Assembly: GCA_937880335.1 (NCBI GenBank)
Contig: CALFLJ010000050.1
Location: 1-29,455, forward strand
Origin: an uncultured Succinatimonas sp.
GTDB lineage: Bacteria; Pseudomonadota; Gammaproteobacteria; Enterobacterales; Succinivibrionaceae
Direction of reading: 5' to 3'
Length of the DNA stretch: 29,455 nt
The stretch's first letter is position 1. Every line of letters begins with the position of its first letter. This document shows positions 16,185 through 24,855 of this stretch, piece after piece. Both the position numbers and the translations under genes were made by a program. The notes below the pieces were generated by a model that was not told where the DNA came from, ran no database searches, and saw only the letters and a program-made list of their open reading frames with translations.

Positions 16185-17267
16185 TTAACGTAATTTTAAG
16201 GTAATAAGACCAACTAATACCAAAACTAATGTAATAATCCAAAAACGAGCCATAACTCGTGGCTCTGGCCATCCGCCTTTCTCAAAGTGATGGTGAATTG
16301 GGGCCATACGAAAAATCCTGCGTCCACGTAGTTTATAAGATCCTACTTGCAAAATTACGGATAAAGTTTCAATTACAAAGATGCCCCCCATAATAAAAAG
16401 AAGAACTTCCTGTCGAATTAAAACGGCAATGATTCCAAGACCTGCACCTAAGGATAAAGAACCTACATCTCCCATAAAAACCTCTGCTGGGTATGTATTG
16501 AACCACAAAAACCCCAATCCAGCTCCAACAATAGCTGTACAAGCCATTGTTAGCTCTGCAGCTTTTGGTACATAAGGTAGATAAAGATATGAGGCAAAAT
16601 TAGCATTTGAGGTAGCCCAAGCTACTATGCCTAAGCCTGCGGCTACTGTTATTGTTGTAATAATAGCCAAGCCATCCAAACCATCTGTAAGGTTTACAGC
16701 ATTAGATGATCCTGTCAGCACAAAATAAGCTAAGGGGATAATCAAAAAGCCAATATCAGGCATCACATTCTTAAAAAAAGGTACGACAAAAGTTGTCTCA
16801 GCTGGGCTCTGAGCTGTACCGTAAATTAAACATCCTAAAGTTAAAGCTGCTGCTGATTGCCAAAAATATTTGTATTTTGCTCTAAGTCCATGAGGATCAT
16901 GTCTTACAACTTTTAAATAATCGTCAGCAAAACCAATTGCGGCGTAAGCTGCCAGTGTTCCTATAGTGTACCAGGTATAAACATTGTCTAAACGACACCA
17001 TAAAAGCATGGTTATAATTATAGAACCTATAATTAATACGCCACCCATAGTAGGAGTACCTGATTTTTTTAAGTGAGACTGCGGACCATCATCTCGTACT
17101 ACTTGTCCAAAATGTAAAACCTGCAACGAGCGAATAGTAGCAGGACCTAAGCATAAAGCAATAATAAGAGCTGTAAATAAGGCCATAACAGCTCTAAAAG
17201 TCAAATAGCTAAAGACACGCAATGAGTCAACATAATTACAAAGCCACTCAGAGAGTAAAACTATCAT
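16185..17267 (-). CDS. mraY: phospho-N-acetylmuramoyl-pentapeptide transferase
   Basis: An integral membrane enzyme that transfers phospho-MurNAc-pentapeptide to undecaprenyl phosphate, making lipid I. It has 360 residues, the same as E. coli, with about ten membrane segments. Catalytic signatures are DDGPQSHLKKSGTPTMGG near 60-77, FADDYLK, SSNAVNLTDGLDGLA, GDVGSLSLGA and APIHHHFE. The ATG overlaps the murF stop by 4 bases (ATGA), indicating coupled translation. Confidence 0.97.
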   Translation of the reverse strand: MIVLLSEWLCNYVDSLRVFSYLTFRAVMALFTALIIALCLGPATIRSLQVLHFGQVVRDDGPQSHLKKSGTPTMGGVLIIGSIIITMLLWCRLDNVYTWYTIGTLAAYAAIGFADDYLKVVRHDPHGLRAKYKYFWQSAAALTLGCLIYGTAQSPAETTFVVPFFKNVMPDIGFLIIPLAYFVLTGSSNAVNLTDGLDGLAIITTITVAAGLGIVAWATSNANFASYLYLPYVPKAAELTMACTAIVGAGLGFLWFNTYPAEVFMGDVGSLSLGAGLGIIAVLIRQEVLLFIMGGIFVIETLSVILQVGSYKLRGRRIFRMAPIHHHFEKGGWPEPRVMARFWIITLVLVLVGLITLKLR

Positions 17268-18637
17268 GCTATTCTTTCTCCGTGTAAAACAAGTTCATCG
17301 GTAATAGTCTGCATATTCATAGAATGAGCCCCCTTAACAAGGAAACTACAATATTGCTTATCAAGTAAGCCAACCGCATATTTTACGAGATCTAAATGGC
17401 AATTAAAATGCTTTGCTTTAGCACCAAAGGCTTTAACTGTAAGCTTACTCATATCACCTACACACAATAATTCATCAACGTAGTCTTTAGCAAACTCACC
17501 TACTTTAGTGTGTAAGTCCTGACTTTCAGATCCAAGTTCCCCCATATCTCCAAAAATCATAACTTTGTGACCCTTACACATGCTTAAGGTTTTACACGCA
17601 GCAATGACAGCTCCAAAACTAGCATTATAAGCATCATCGATTAATGTAAAGTTATCAAACTCTTTAGCACACAAACGACCTTTAAGATTTTTAGATTGAG
17701 ACAAACCTAATCTTATATCTAAAGGACTTGCTCCTGCACAATATGCAAGTAACGCAGCTGCAGCTGCATTTAAAGCATTATGTTCACCTAAAACATTTAG
17801 GGTAATTGGGATAATTTCTCCATTTGGAAGACGCAATTTAAATTCTAATTTTTCAAGACTTGCAGTTAAGTCTAAAAGCTGAACTGTAGCCGTATCCTTA
17901 GTTCCAAAGCTTAAAAGCTTTTTGTTATTAAATTGTTTAGCGTAATCATCACACCAATTCTTATACCAAGGACTATCGCAAGGTACTATACCTATTCCAT
18001 CATTTAAAAATACGTCATCTAGAATTTCACTTTTGCCTTTATAAATACCATATGACGAGCCAAAGCCTTCGATGTGAGCGCCACCTACGTTATTTATTAG
18101 GGCGATTTTTGATTTTACAAATCTGCAAGTTCGAGCAATATCTTGAGGATGACTTGCCCCTTGCTCAATAACAGCAAAATTTGTATCTTTTTCTAGTCTT
18201 AAAAGAGTTAATGGAACGCCAACATCATTATTAAAATTTCCTAATGTCGCCAGGCTTTTACCACAACGCTCTAAAATATTATAGGTAAATTCTTTTACTG
18301 TAGTCTTTCCACAAGATCCTGTTAAAGATAAAACTAAGGCTTTTGATTTCAAACGAACTAAAAGACCACAATATCCTAGTAAATCTAAAGTATTTTCACA
18401 CTTAATTGTTGATACAGGCTCATAGGTCTGCCCGTTACTAACTGCAACCGCTATAGCTCCATTTTCAATAGCCTTTTCTACGAAGACATGACCATCAAAG
18501 CGCTCTCCTATAAGAGCGACAAATAAAGCACCTTCACAGTCCCTTGAGTCAGTTGATACTTTACTTATGCAAAGATCCCTTCCTTTTAGACTTATATTAG
18601 GATAAGAGGTTAATTCACTTAAATTAAAACTAATCAC
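17264..18637 (-). CDS. murF: UDP-MurNAc-tripeptide--D-Ala-D-Ala ligase
   Basis: Adds the D-Ala-D-Ala dipeptide to complete the UDP-MurNAc-pentapeptide, using ATP. It has 457 residues (E. coli 452). The ATP loop is SLTGSCGKTTVKEF (104-117), with Cys where most MurF have Asn or Ser. IDDAYNAS and MIFGDMGELG are typical of MurF. The start is GTG at 18637 and overlaps the murE end by 8 bp. It needs D-Ala-D-Ala from a Ddl ligase. No ddl gene is in this window, so one must lie elsewhere. Confidence 0.96.
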   Translation of the reverse strand: MISFNLSELTSYPNISLKGRDLCISKVSTDSRDCEGALFVALIGERFDGHVFVEKAIENGAIAVAVSNGQTYEPVSTIKCENTLDLLGYCGLLVRLKSKALVLSLTGSCGKTTVKEFTYNILERCGKSLATLGNFNNDVGVPLTLLRLEKDTNFAVIEQGASHPQDIARTCRFVKSKIALINNVGGAHIEGFGSSYGIYKGKSEILDDVFLNDGIGIVPCDSPWYKNWCDDYAKQFNNKKLLSFGTKDTATVQLLDLTASLEKLEFKLRLPNGEIIPITLNVLGEHNALNAAAAALLAYCAGASPLDIRLGLSQSKNLKGRLCAKEFDNFTLIDDAYNASFGAVIAACKTLSMCKGHKVMIFGDMGELGSESQDLHTKVGEFAKDYVDELLCVGDMSKLTVKAFGAKAKHFNCHLDLVKYAVGLLDKQYCSFLVKGAHSMNMQTITDELVLHGERIA

Positions 18638-20138
18638 AATTTACCCCAAGCAATTTTGCCGCTATTTTGCGATCAGAAAAGTTTATGGTTTTATCTGCAA
18701 ATATTTGATAATCCTCATGACCTTTTCCGGCTATTACAATACAGTCTAATGGTTTTGCATTTTTAAAAGCATAGCTAATAGCCTCTGACCTATCTACTAT
18801 AGAAATATAATTATGTGCAGAAGTTACACCTAAAATCATGTCATTGATAATTTGTTTTGGATCTTCTTTACGAGGATTATCAGAAGTAAAAATTACATTA
18901 TCAGCATAGACACAAGCTTTTATAGCCATGATCGGGCGCTTACCCTTGTCTCGATTTCCTCCACAACCTAAAATACACCATACTTTTCCTTCCTTATGGT
19001 GTTCTCTTACGGCTCTTAAAACCTGCTCGACTCCATCAGGGGTATGAGCATAATCAACTACAATAGAAGGTAAACCGTCTTTACTAAAACATTCCATACG
19101 ACCTGTCACAGGTTTTAATACACTAGCGGTTTTTTCTAACCTATCTACAGGAATATTCAAACTTAAAAGCACTCCTAGAGCAACGACTATGTTTTCAACA
19201 TTAAACCGGCCTAAAAGATTTACCTCAAATTTAAGACTACCTTTAAAACTATCCACCTCAAGATAAATTCCATGGCGCTTATAAATTACCTTATTTACCT
19301 TAACGTATTTGTTATCGTAGCTTGAGCCCACCGGGTTTAAATTACGCTTTAAAGAAACCTGAACACAGCTTTCTAAAACTTCAGCAAAGTTACGCCCATA
19401 TGTATCATCAATATTAATTGATACCATCCCTTTCGGTATACACTTTAAAAATTGCTCCTTGCATAAAGCGTAATTTTCCATACTCTTATGATAATCAAGA
19501 TGGTCTCGTGTTAAATTTGTAAAACCGCCTGCTACAAAATTGCAACCATCAATACGCCCCTCAGCGATTCCAATTGATGAAACCTCCATAACAGCGTATT
19601 GAGCGCCATCATTCACCATTTCATACAAAATACGTTGCAAAGCTACGGCATCAGGCGTTGTATTTGCAGATTTTTTTAAATTTTTAAGATATCCATATCC
19701 TAATGTACCAATTACTCCTACTTTTGAACTAGTAACGGCATAAAGCCATGACGCAATCAACTGTGTAATAGTACTTTTACCATTAGTTCCTGTAATTCCA
19801 ATTAACTTCAATTTTTTTGATGGTTCACCATAAAATGAGCTGGCAAATTCACCTAAGCTTAAGTTTTTATCTAAGACAAAAACAGGAACACCTAAGCTTT
19901 CATCTAAAACAGAATCTTTAAGATTGCTCTCCTCAACCACTACGCAGCGCGCACCTCTCTCTACAGCCGCGGGAGCAAAATCAAGACCATTTACCTGTGT
20001 ACCTTTAATAGCAATAAATACACTTTTGTCATTGCATAACCTAGAATCTGTTTGCAAATTATCTACTTGGAAGCATCCTTTTGAAGTTTCAACGTTTTTG
20101 TCACCAAGTAAAATTTTTGCGTCAGTAAAACTTGTCAT
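18630..20138 (-). CDS. murE: UDP-MurNAc-tripeptide synthetase adding meso-diaminopimelate
   Basis: Adds the third stem amino acid. The motif DNPR at 420-423 marks specificity for meso-diaminopimelate and not lysine, as expected for a Gram-negative cell wall. It has 502 residues (E. coli 495). The ATP loop ITGTNGKSTIT is at 114-124 and VDYAHTPDG lies in the C-terminal half. The ATG at 20138 is 12 bp after the ftsI stop, and the end overlaps murF by 8 bp. Confidence 0.97.
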   Translation of the reverse strand: MTSFTDAKILLGDKNVETSKGCFQVDNLQTDSRLCNDKSVFIAIKGTQVNGLDFAPAAVERGARCVVVEESNLKDSVLDESLGVPVFVLDKNLSLGEFASSFYGEPSKKLKLIGITGTNGKSTITQLIASWLYAVTSSKVGVIGTLGYGYLKNLKKSANTTPDAVALQRILYEMVNDGAQYAVMEVSSIGIAEGRIDGCNFVAGGFTNLTRDHLDYHKSMENYALCKEQFLKCIPKGMVSINIDDTYGRNFAEVLESCVQVSLKRNLNPVGSSYDNKYVKVNKVIYKRHGIYLEVDSFKGSLKFEVNLLGRFNVENIVVALGVLLSLNIPVDRLEKTASVLKPVTGRMECFSKDGLPSIVVDYAHTPDGVEQVLRAVREHHKEGKVWCILGCGGNRDKGKRPIMAIKACVYADNVIFTSDNPRKEDPKQIINDMILGVTSAHNYISIVDRSEAISYAFKNAKPLDCIVIAGKGHEDYQIFADKTINFSDRKIAAKLLGVNCD

Positions 20139-20150
20139 AATAACCTATAC

Positions 20151-21866
20151 TTAATTTTTATTTTTTACCTTTTCGAATGGACGGTCGGGCGGAACATTAT
20201 AAAGTTGCAAGGCCTGAGACATTAGTTCTCTAAATACAGGTCCTGCTACAGTACCTCCATAAAATTTTCCGGCTCGAGGGGCATTTATAACAACAACTAA
20301 AGCAAATCGAGGATTTGTTAATGGAGCAAATCCAGCAAAAGTTGCCATATAATCTTTTCCATAACCTCCAACAGAGGCAATTCGGGCTGTACCAGTTTTT
20401 CCAGCAACACGATAACGTTCGATAGCAGCTTTTCCGCCTGTACCTGATGAAACTACAGTTTCAAGAGCTAACTGCATGCGTTTAACCTCAAGTGGATCTG
20501 CAACCTGTATTCCTGGCACAGGTTTTAAAACTCGCAAAATAGAAACAGGATGCATCACTCCATCTGAGGCTAAGGTTGCATAAGCCTGAGCTAATTGTAA
20601 TGCTGTTACAGTTATGCCATAACCAAACCCTAATGTAGCTTTATCAATTTCTGACCAAAATTTACGATTTTCCTTAAGTAGTCCAGAACTCTCACCTACT
20701 AATCCTGACTGAGTCTTATGACCAAAACCAAAACGTAAAAGCATCTCCATTATTTTGGAAGGACCAACTCTTCTTGAGATATGAGCCATACCTGTATTTG
20801 ATGAATATTGAATAATATCCAACAAGTTACCGGACTCCATAGAATGGGAATCTCGCACTGTTTTTCCATCAACAACAAAAGGACGAGTATCAAAAACCTC
20901 TCGCCAATTTACCGCTCCAGTTTCTAAAGCGGCTAAGGCAACTATAGGCTTTACAGTAGATCCTGGTTCAAAAGTATCTGTTACTGCACGATTTTTAGCA
21001 TTTTGAGAATCAAAATGGGATCTATCGTTAGGATCGAAGGTAGGACTGTTTGCCATAGCAAGGATTTCTCCTGTACGCACATCTAAAAGTACAGCACAGC
21101 CACTATCAGCCTCATTTTCTTTTACCGTTTTATCAAGTGATTGATAAGCAATTGTCTGTAATCTATTATCAATACTTAATACTAAATTACCACCTGCGAC
21201 TCCAGCATTTAGTACATCTATGTTTTCAATTACATGGTTGTATCTGTCTTTGCGGGCTGTACGTGTAGATTTTACAGAGGACAAATAACTATTAAAGCTC
21301 TGCTCTACACCGTAAATTCCCAACCCCTCACCGTTTAAAATACCGACTAAAGATGAATTTACTTTCTCAGTAGGATAATAACGACGATAACTATTATTTA
21401 AGATAAAACCATCTTTACAAATTTTCTTTAAATCTTCTGCTTTTTCAATCTCAAGATAATGTTTTAAATGAGTAAAACGCTTATTTTTATCTGCAATTTT
21501 TTCCTTTAGGACTTTAACATCAAGCTCTAATATAGAGGCTATTTGGGCTAAAGCTTTTTCATCATTAAATACACCTGACTCATGCAAAACTTTTGGATCT
21601 GCATCTACAGTTTTTACTGGGATTGATATAGCTAAGATCTTGTTTCTTCTATCCGCTATTTTGCCCCTTGCAGGCTCATAATGATATGCACGAACAACAC
21701 GTGCATTACCTTCGGCAATAAGCTTCTCCGGATGTAGAACTTGGATCCACAAAAGACGAGACACAAGACCTAGTGTGACAAGTAATAATGTTACCCACAC
21801 AAATCCCATGCGAAAACGACTGATTTTAAGAGCGCCTGAGCCCTCTTTATCTGCTAAAAGAGGCAT
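20151..21866 (-). CDS. ftsI: septal peptidoglycan transpeptidase FtsI (PBP3)
   Basis: A class B penicillin-binding protein that crosslinks septal peptidoglycan in complex with FtsW. It has 571 residues (E. coli 588). A short cytoplasmic tail and one membrane segment (about 21-41) precede the pedestal domain, then the transpeptidase domain from about 225. The active site is complete: Ser303 and Lys306 in STVK, SSN at 355-357, and KTGT at 490-493. It is spaced two bases from ftsL and 12 from murE. Confidence 0.97.
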   Translation of the reverse strand: MPLLADKEGSGALKISRFRMGFVWVTLLLVTLGLVSRLLWIQVLHPEKLIAEGNARVVRAYHYEPARGKIADRRNKILAISIPVKTVDADPKVLHESGVFNDEKALAQIASILELDVKVLKEKIADKNKRFTHLKHYLEIEKAEDLKKICKDGFILNNSYRRYYPTEKVNSSLVGILNGEGLGIYGVEQSFNSYLSSVKSTRTARKDRYNHVIENIDVLNAGVAGGNLVLSIDNRLQTIAYQSLDKTVKENEADSGCAVLLDVRTGEILAMANSPTFDPNDRSHFDSQNAKNRAVTDTFEPGSTVKPIVALAALETGAVNWREVFDTRPFVVDGKTVRDSHSMESGNLLDIIQYSSNTGMAHISRRVGPSKIMEMLLRFGFGHKTQSGLVGESSGLLKENRKFWSEIDKATLGFGYGITVTALQLAQAYATLASDGVMHPVSILRVLKPVPGIQVADPLEVKRMQLALETVVSSGTGGKAAIERYRVAGKTGTARIASVGGYGKDYMATFAGFAPLTNPRFALVVVINAPRAGKFYGGTVAGPVFRELMSQALQLYNVPPDRPFEKVKNKN

Positions 21867-21868
21867 GT

Positions 21869-22378
21869 TTAACGTCTATCTAATTGGATAACAACTTCAG
21901 CTTCAGTTTTAGGCATGATCATACCTAATTTTTCTAAAGCCTGTTTGCGAATGCTTGCATGCTCAGACAAGCTCTGCCGTTGAGCTTGTAAAAGTAAACT
22001 CTCATTACGTAAAGACTCACAACTAGACTGTGCTACATTTAAAGCAGAAGTTAAATCGCGAGTGCTTTGGACCTGAGTTATCTTATGCACACACAGAACA
22101 GTAACAGTTATCCCTAAAATATAAACCCAAGCATAACGTAACAAGTCATCTAAGATAGTAGGAATTAAAGCCTTCTTCTTTACTTGAGCTAAATATTCGT
22201 AATGACGAGAAAATGAATTGTAGGTTTCTGCATCCTGTTCATCTACATCTAAAACAATTAGCTTCCCCTCCGAAGGCTTGGCCTGTTCGGAGCTGTCATT
22301 AGATATATTTTCAGCAGAAGCCTGCTCTTGCGCAGAATGGAGCTCTTCCTCTCTTACAATAGCAGCTGCACTTTGCAT
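21869..22378 (-). CDS. ftsL: cell division protein FtsL with an extended N-terminal cytoplasmic region
   Basis: A small bitopic protein that forms a coiled coil with FtsB in the FtsQLB complex and passes the activation signal to FtsWI. It has 169 residues against 121 in E. coli. The extra length is an acidic, Ser/Gln/Glu-rich cytoplasmic region of about 80 residues. Then come a membrane segment (83-99), a periplasmic coiled coil (about 100-145), and the conserved LGM (151-153) before the C-terminal strand. Identification rests on topology, the LGM motif and the position between rsmH and ftsI. The ATG overlaps the rsmH stop by one base (TAATG). Confidence 0.88.
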   Translation of the reverse strand: MQSAAAIVREEELHSAQEQASAENISNDSSEQAKPSEGKLIVLDVDEQDAETYNSFSRHYEYLAQVKKKALIPTILDDLLRYAWVYILGITVTVLCVHKITQVQSTRDLTSALNVAQSSCESLRNESLLLQAQRQSLSEHASIRKQALEKLGMIMPKTEAEVVIQLDRR

Positions 22379-23328
22379 TATTCTTTAAGCCTCGGTAATC
22401 GTGCGCAGGTGCGTAATATTGCACTTCTTGAACGCACATTTTGTTGTAATTCGGCTTCCCCGGCTTTTACCGGTCCACCTACGGGCTCCATAGTTGCTGT
22501 AGATAGGCGTAATTTTTCTATTTGTTCAAAAGTCAGAGGGATATTAGATGGCACCACCTGACCTTGCGCCTGTTCTTTTATAAAATTTTTTACTATTCTA
22601 TCTTCAAGAGAATGAAAGCTTATAACACACAATCTACCATGTTCTGACAGAACATCAATAGTTTCTTTCAAGGCTTGACGTAATTCATCCAATTCTGAAT
22701 TTACAGCTATACGCAAAGCTTGGAAACATCGAGTTGCTTTGTGTTTTGGCTCATAACCTGGAATTGTTTTAGATATAAGCTCAGAGAGCTCTTTTGTTCT
22801 TTCAAAAGGTTTTATTTCGCGCGCTCTTACAATAGCCGATGCTACTTTAGAGGCAAAACGCTCCTCACCATAAACCTTAAAAATATAACTTAATTCTTTT
22901 TGTGAACAAGAGTTGACTAAAGTGGCAGCACTTATACTTGCGCTTTTATCCATGCGCATATCCAAAGGGCCATCTCTATCAAAAGAAAAACCTCTTGATG
23001 CATCATCAAGTTGCGGAGATGACACACCGATATCCATTAGTATTCCATCTACTTTCCCTGTAATTCCCCACTCATCACAGCACTCCTTTAATTTTGAAAA
23101 AGGACTATGAACAATAGTAAAACGAGGGTCTTCAATCTCTTTTGCAGCTTCAATTGCCTCAAGGTCACGGTCTAAGGCATAAAGACGTCCTTCACTACCT
23201 AATTTCTCCAAAATCTTACGAGAATGCCCCCCTCGACCAAAAGTCGCATCAAGGTATATTCCATCAGATTTGAGATTAAGTCCTTGCAAAACCTCTTGCA
23301 ACAACACGGGTATATGAACAAACGTCAT
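22378..23328 (-). CDS. rsmH: 16S rRNA (cytosine-1402 N4)-methyltransferase
   Basis: Methylates N4 of C1402 in 16S rRNA at the ribosomal P site, using S-adenosylmethionine. From the ATG at 23328 it has 316 residues (E. coli 313), starting MTFVHIPVLLQEV as in the family. A longer frame reaching a TTG at 23469 would place 47 unrelated residues across the 3' end of rnpB, so I reject it. SAM-binding motifs are DATFGRGGHS (27-36) and ALDRD; DGILMDIGVSSPQLD and ISFHSLEDRIVK are also conserved. It opens the dcw cluster. The usual first gene, mraZ, is absent, and rnpB ends about 60 bp upstream. No strong ribosome site is visible. Confidence 0.96.
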   Translation of the reverse strand: MTFVHIPVLLQEVLQGLNLKSDGIYLDATFGRGGHSRKILEKLGSEGRLYALDRDLEAIEAAKEIEDPRFTIVHSPFSKLKECCDEWGITGKVDGILMDIGVSSPQLDDASRGFSFDRDGPLDMRMDKSASISAATLVNSCSQKELSYIFKVYGEERFASKVASAIVRAREIKPFERTKELSELISKTIPGYEPKHKATRCFQALRIAVNSELDELRQALKETIDVLSEHGRLCVISFHSLEDRIVKNFIKEQAQGQVVPSNIPLTFEQIEKLRLSTATMEPVGGPVKAGEAELQQNVRSRSAILRTCARLPRLKE

Positions 23329-23387
23329 GATGAAAAAATTCCCACGTTTAGAAAATATGTGAAAGAAAAGAAGAAAAGGAGATTGAG

Positions 23388-23759
23388 TCAGCCTGTAAGC
23401 CGAGTTCTGTTCTGCAAAAGCAGTGGCAACCATTCCTCTAGACCGACAATCACTCGCCGGTTCCAGCAATCAACCCGTTTCCGATGCGGACCACACCATT
23501 AGGAAACCTATTCGATCTTGCTCCGGGTGGAGTTTACCATGCCTTTCTTATTACTAAGAAAGCGGTGTGCTCTTACCACACCCTTTCACCCTTACCGGTG
23601 TTTTCACACTTAGGCGGTCTTCTCTCTGTTGCACTTGTCATGAGCTCACGCTCTCCAGGCGTTACCTGGCACCCTGTCCTATGGAGCTCGGACTTTCCTC
23701 CCCTGTAAACCGTATGCCAATGACACGCGTAAACAGCAGCGGTTGCCCGGCCGACTCTT
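23388..23759 (-). ncRNA. rnpB: RNase P RNA, bacterial class A
   Basis: The catalytic RNA that removes the 5' leader from tRNA precursors. On the minus strand it contains the conserved core blocks: ACAGGGGAGGAAAGTCCG near 23690-23706, then the segments around CAGGGTGCCAGGTAACGCC, TGCAACAGAGAG, GGTAAGGGTGAAAGGGTG and AAACTCCACCCGGAGCAAG. The 3' region has ACAGAACTCGGCTTACAGG. The length of about 370 nt equals E. coli (377). Ends are estimated to within a few bases. A TATAAT (23765-23770) sits just upstream. No hairpin-plus-U-tract terminator appears after the 3' end; the sequence is only pyrimidine-rich for about 40 bases, then rsmH begins. It lies between rsmI and the dcw cluster, as I recall for Pseudomonas. 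Confidence 0.97.
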
Positions 23760-23764
23760 TTTAT

Positions 23765-23770
23765 ATTATA
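23765..23770 (-). promoter_or_regulatory. -10 element of the rnpB promoter
   Basis: Perfect TATAAT on the minus strand, about 6 bases upstream of the estimated 5' end of RNase P RNA, the spacing expected for a transcript starting at the mature or near-mature end. The -35 region overlaps the 3' end of rsmI and is AT-rich without a clear match. Confidence 0.65.
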
Positions 23771-23790
23771 TCAAACAACTTAAAAAATTT

Positions 23791-24630
23791 TTATTTTTCT
23801 TTGAGCTTTAAAGCTAATTCATAAAGTTCATTACGCTTCAAATTACAAGCTAAAGCTAATGCACTGCAGGCTGTTTTTACAGGAGTCGTTTTTATTAATT
23901 CAGTTAGAGCCTCTTTTATATTAGAAGGAATATCTGTATTAGTCTTGGGAACAGAGCCTATAACTACAACAAACTCACCTTTTGTTCTATCAGAATTATC
24001 TCTTAAAAATTCTGGTAATTGTGATGCTTTCATGCGATAAAAGGATTCATAGGCTTTAGTTAATTCTCTACAAAGAGCAACAGGATGGTCTGGTAAAATC
24101 TCAGATAAAGCATCTGCTGTAGCCAAAATTCGCTTAGGTGTCTCATAAAAAACGGCAGTGTAATCTACTGAAGTTAAAGAAACTAAAACCTCTTTAAGTT
24201 CTTTTTCCTTCACGGGGAAGAATCCTCGAAACATAAATTTATCTGTAGGCAAAGCAGCTCCTTCTAAAGCTGTTATAAGTGCACATGGACCTGGCAAAGG
24301 GACCACATCCACATTAAGATTTGCACAATAAGTTACAACTCTATAGCCAGGGTCGTTTATAAGTGGTGAGCCGGCATCTGAGATTAAAGCAACGATTCCG
24401 CCTTGTTTTACTTCATTGGCAATAATTTGAGCCTTTTCTTCCTCATTGTGATCATGACAACTTATAAGTTTTGTTCCAAAAACACCTAAATGATCTAATA
24501 AAATTTTAGAATGGCGCGTATCCTCAGCAGCAATTAAAGTGGCAGATTTTAAAACCTCAACTGCCCTTAAGGTAATATCAGAAAGGTTTCCAATTGGTGT
24601 TGGAACAATATAGAGAGCGCTTTTAAGCAT
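23791..24630 (-). CDS. rsmI: 16S rRNA (cytidine-1402 2'-O)-methyltransferase
   Basis: Methylates the ribose of C1402 of 16S rRNA, the same nucleotide whose base RsmH modifies; here both genes lie on one strand, flanking rnpB. It has 279 residues (E. coli 286). The tetrapyrrole-methylase fold is shown by LYIVPTPIGNLSDITLRAVE at 6-25, AAEDTRHSKILLDHLGV, ISDAGSPLINDPGYRVV, PLPGPCALITAL, and FRGFFPVKEKE. A strong AAGGGG ribosome site precedes the ATG. It is divergent from lpoA. Confidence 0.96.
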   Translation of the reverse strand: MLKSALYIVPTPIGNLSDITLRAVEVLKSATLIAAEDTRHSKILLDHLGVFGTKLISCHDHNEEEKAQIIANEVKQGGIVALISDAGSPLINDPGYRVVTYCANLNVDVVPLPGPCALITALEGAALPTDKFMFRGFFPVKEKELKEVLVSLTSVDYTAVFYETPKRILATADALSEILPDHPVALCRELTKAYESFYRMKASQLPEFLRDNSDRTKGEFVVVIGSVPKTNTDIPSNIKEALTELIKTTPVKTACSALALACNLKRNELYELALKLKEK

Positions 24631-24855
24631 TTTTATCCCCTTAAAATAACTTTTTAAATTTTAGCACACCAGAGAATATGAGCTCTAATAAAGAAAGATA
24701 AAGGACAAATCAATAAAACACTTTTTCTATTTTTCACCAAGATAAGAACATTTTACTATTTATGTGCGAGATCTTTTATTTTAACCTATAATCTTAAACA
24801 AAATTTTAATGTCATAATAAGCGTATAGCTTTCATCGACTTTCAGGATATATATT
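24631..24855. promoter_or_regulatory. divergent promoter region between rsmI and lpoA
   Basis: 225 bp, AT-rich, no coding sequence. For lpoA there is a TATAAT at 24787-24792 on the plus strand with a weak -35, and an AGGATAT ribosome site just before the GTG. For rsmI an AAGGGG site lies directly upstream of the ATG; TAAAAT-type -10 candidates are present, but none stands out. Confidence 0.4.

Noticed and set aside
23329..23469. Upstream TTG start extending RsmH by 47 residues
   Set aside because: The extension reads through the 3' end of RNase P RNA and is unrelated to RsmH; ATG 23328 fits the family start.
23484..23824. Plus-strand open frames across rnpB
   Set aside because: They lie antisense to a strongly conserved structural RNA and carry no recognisable protein signature.
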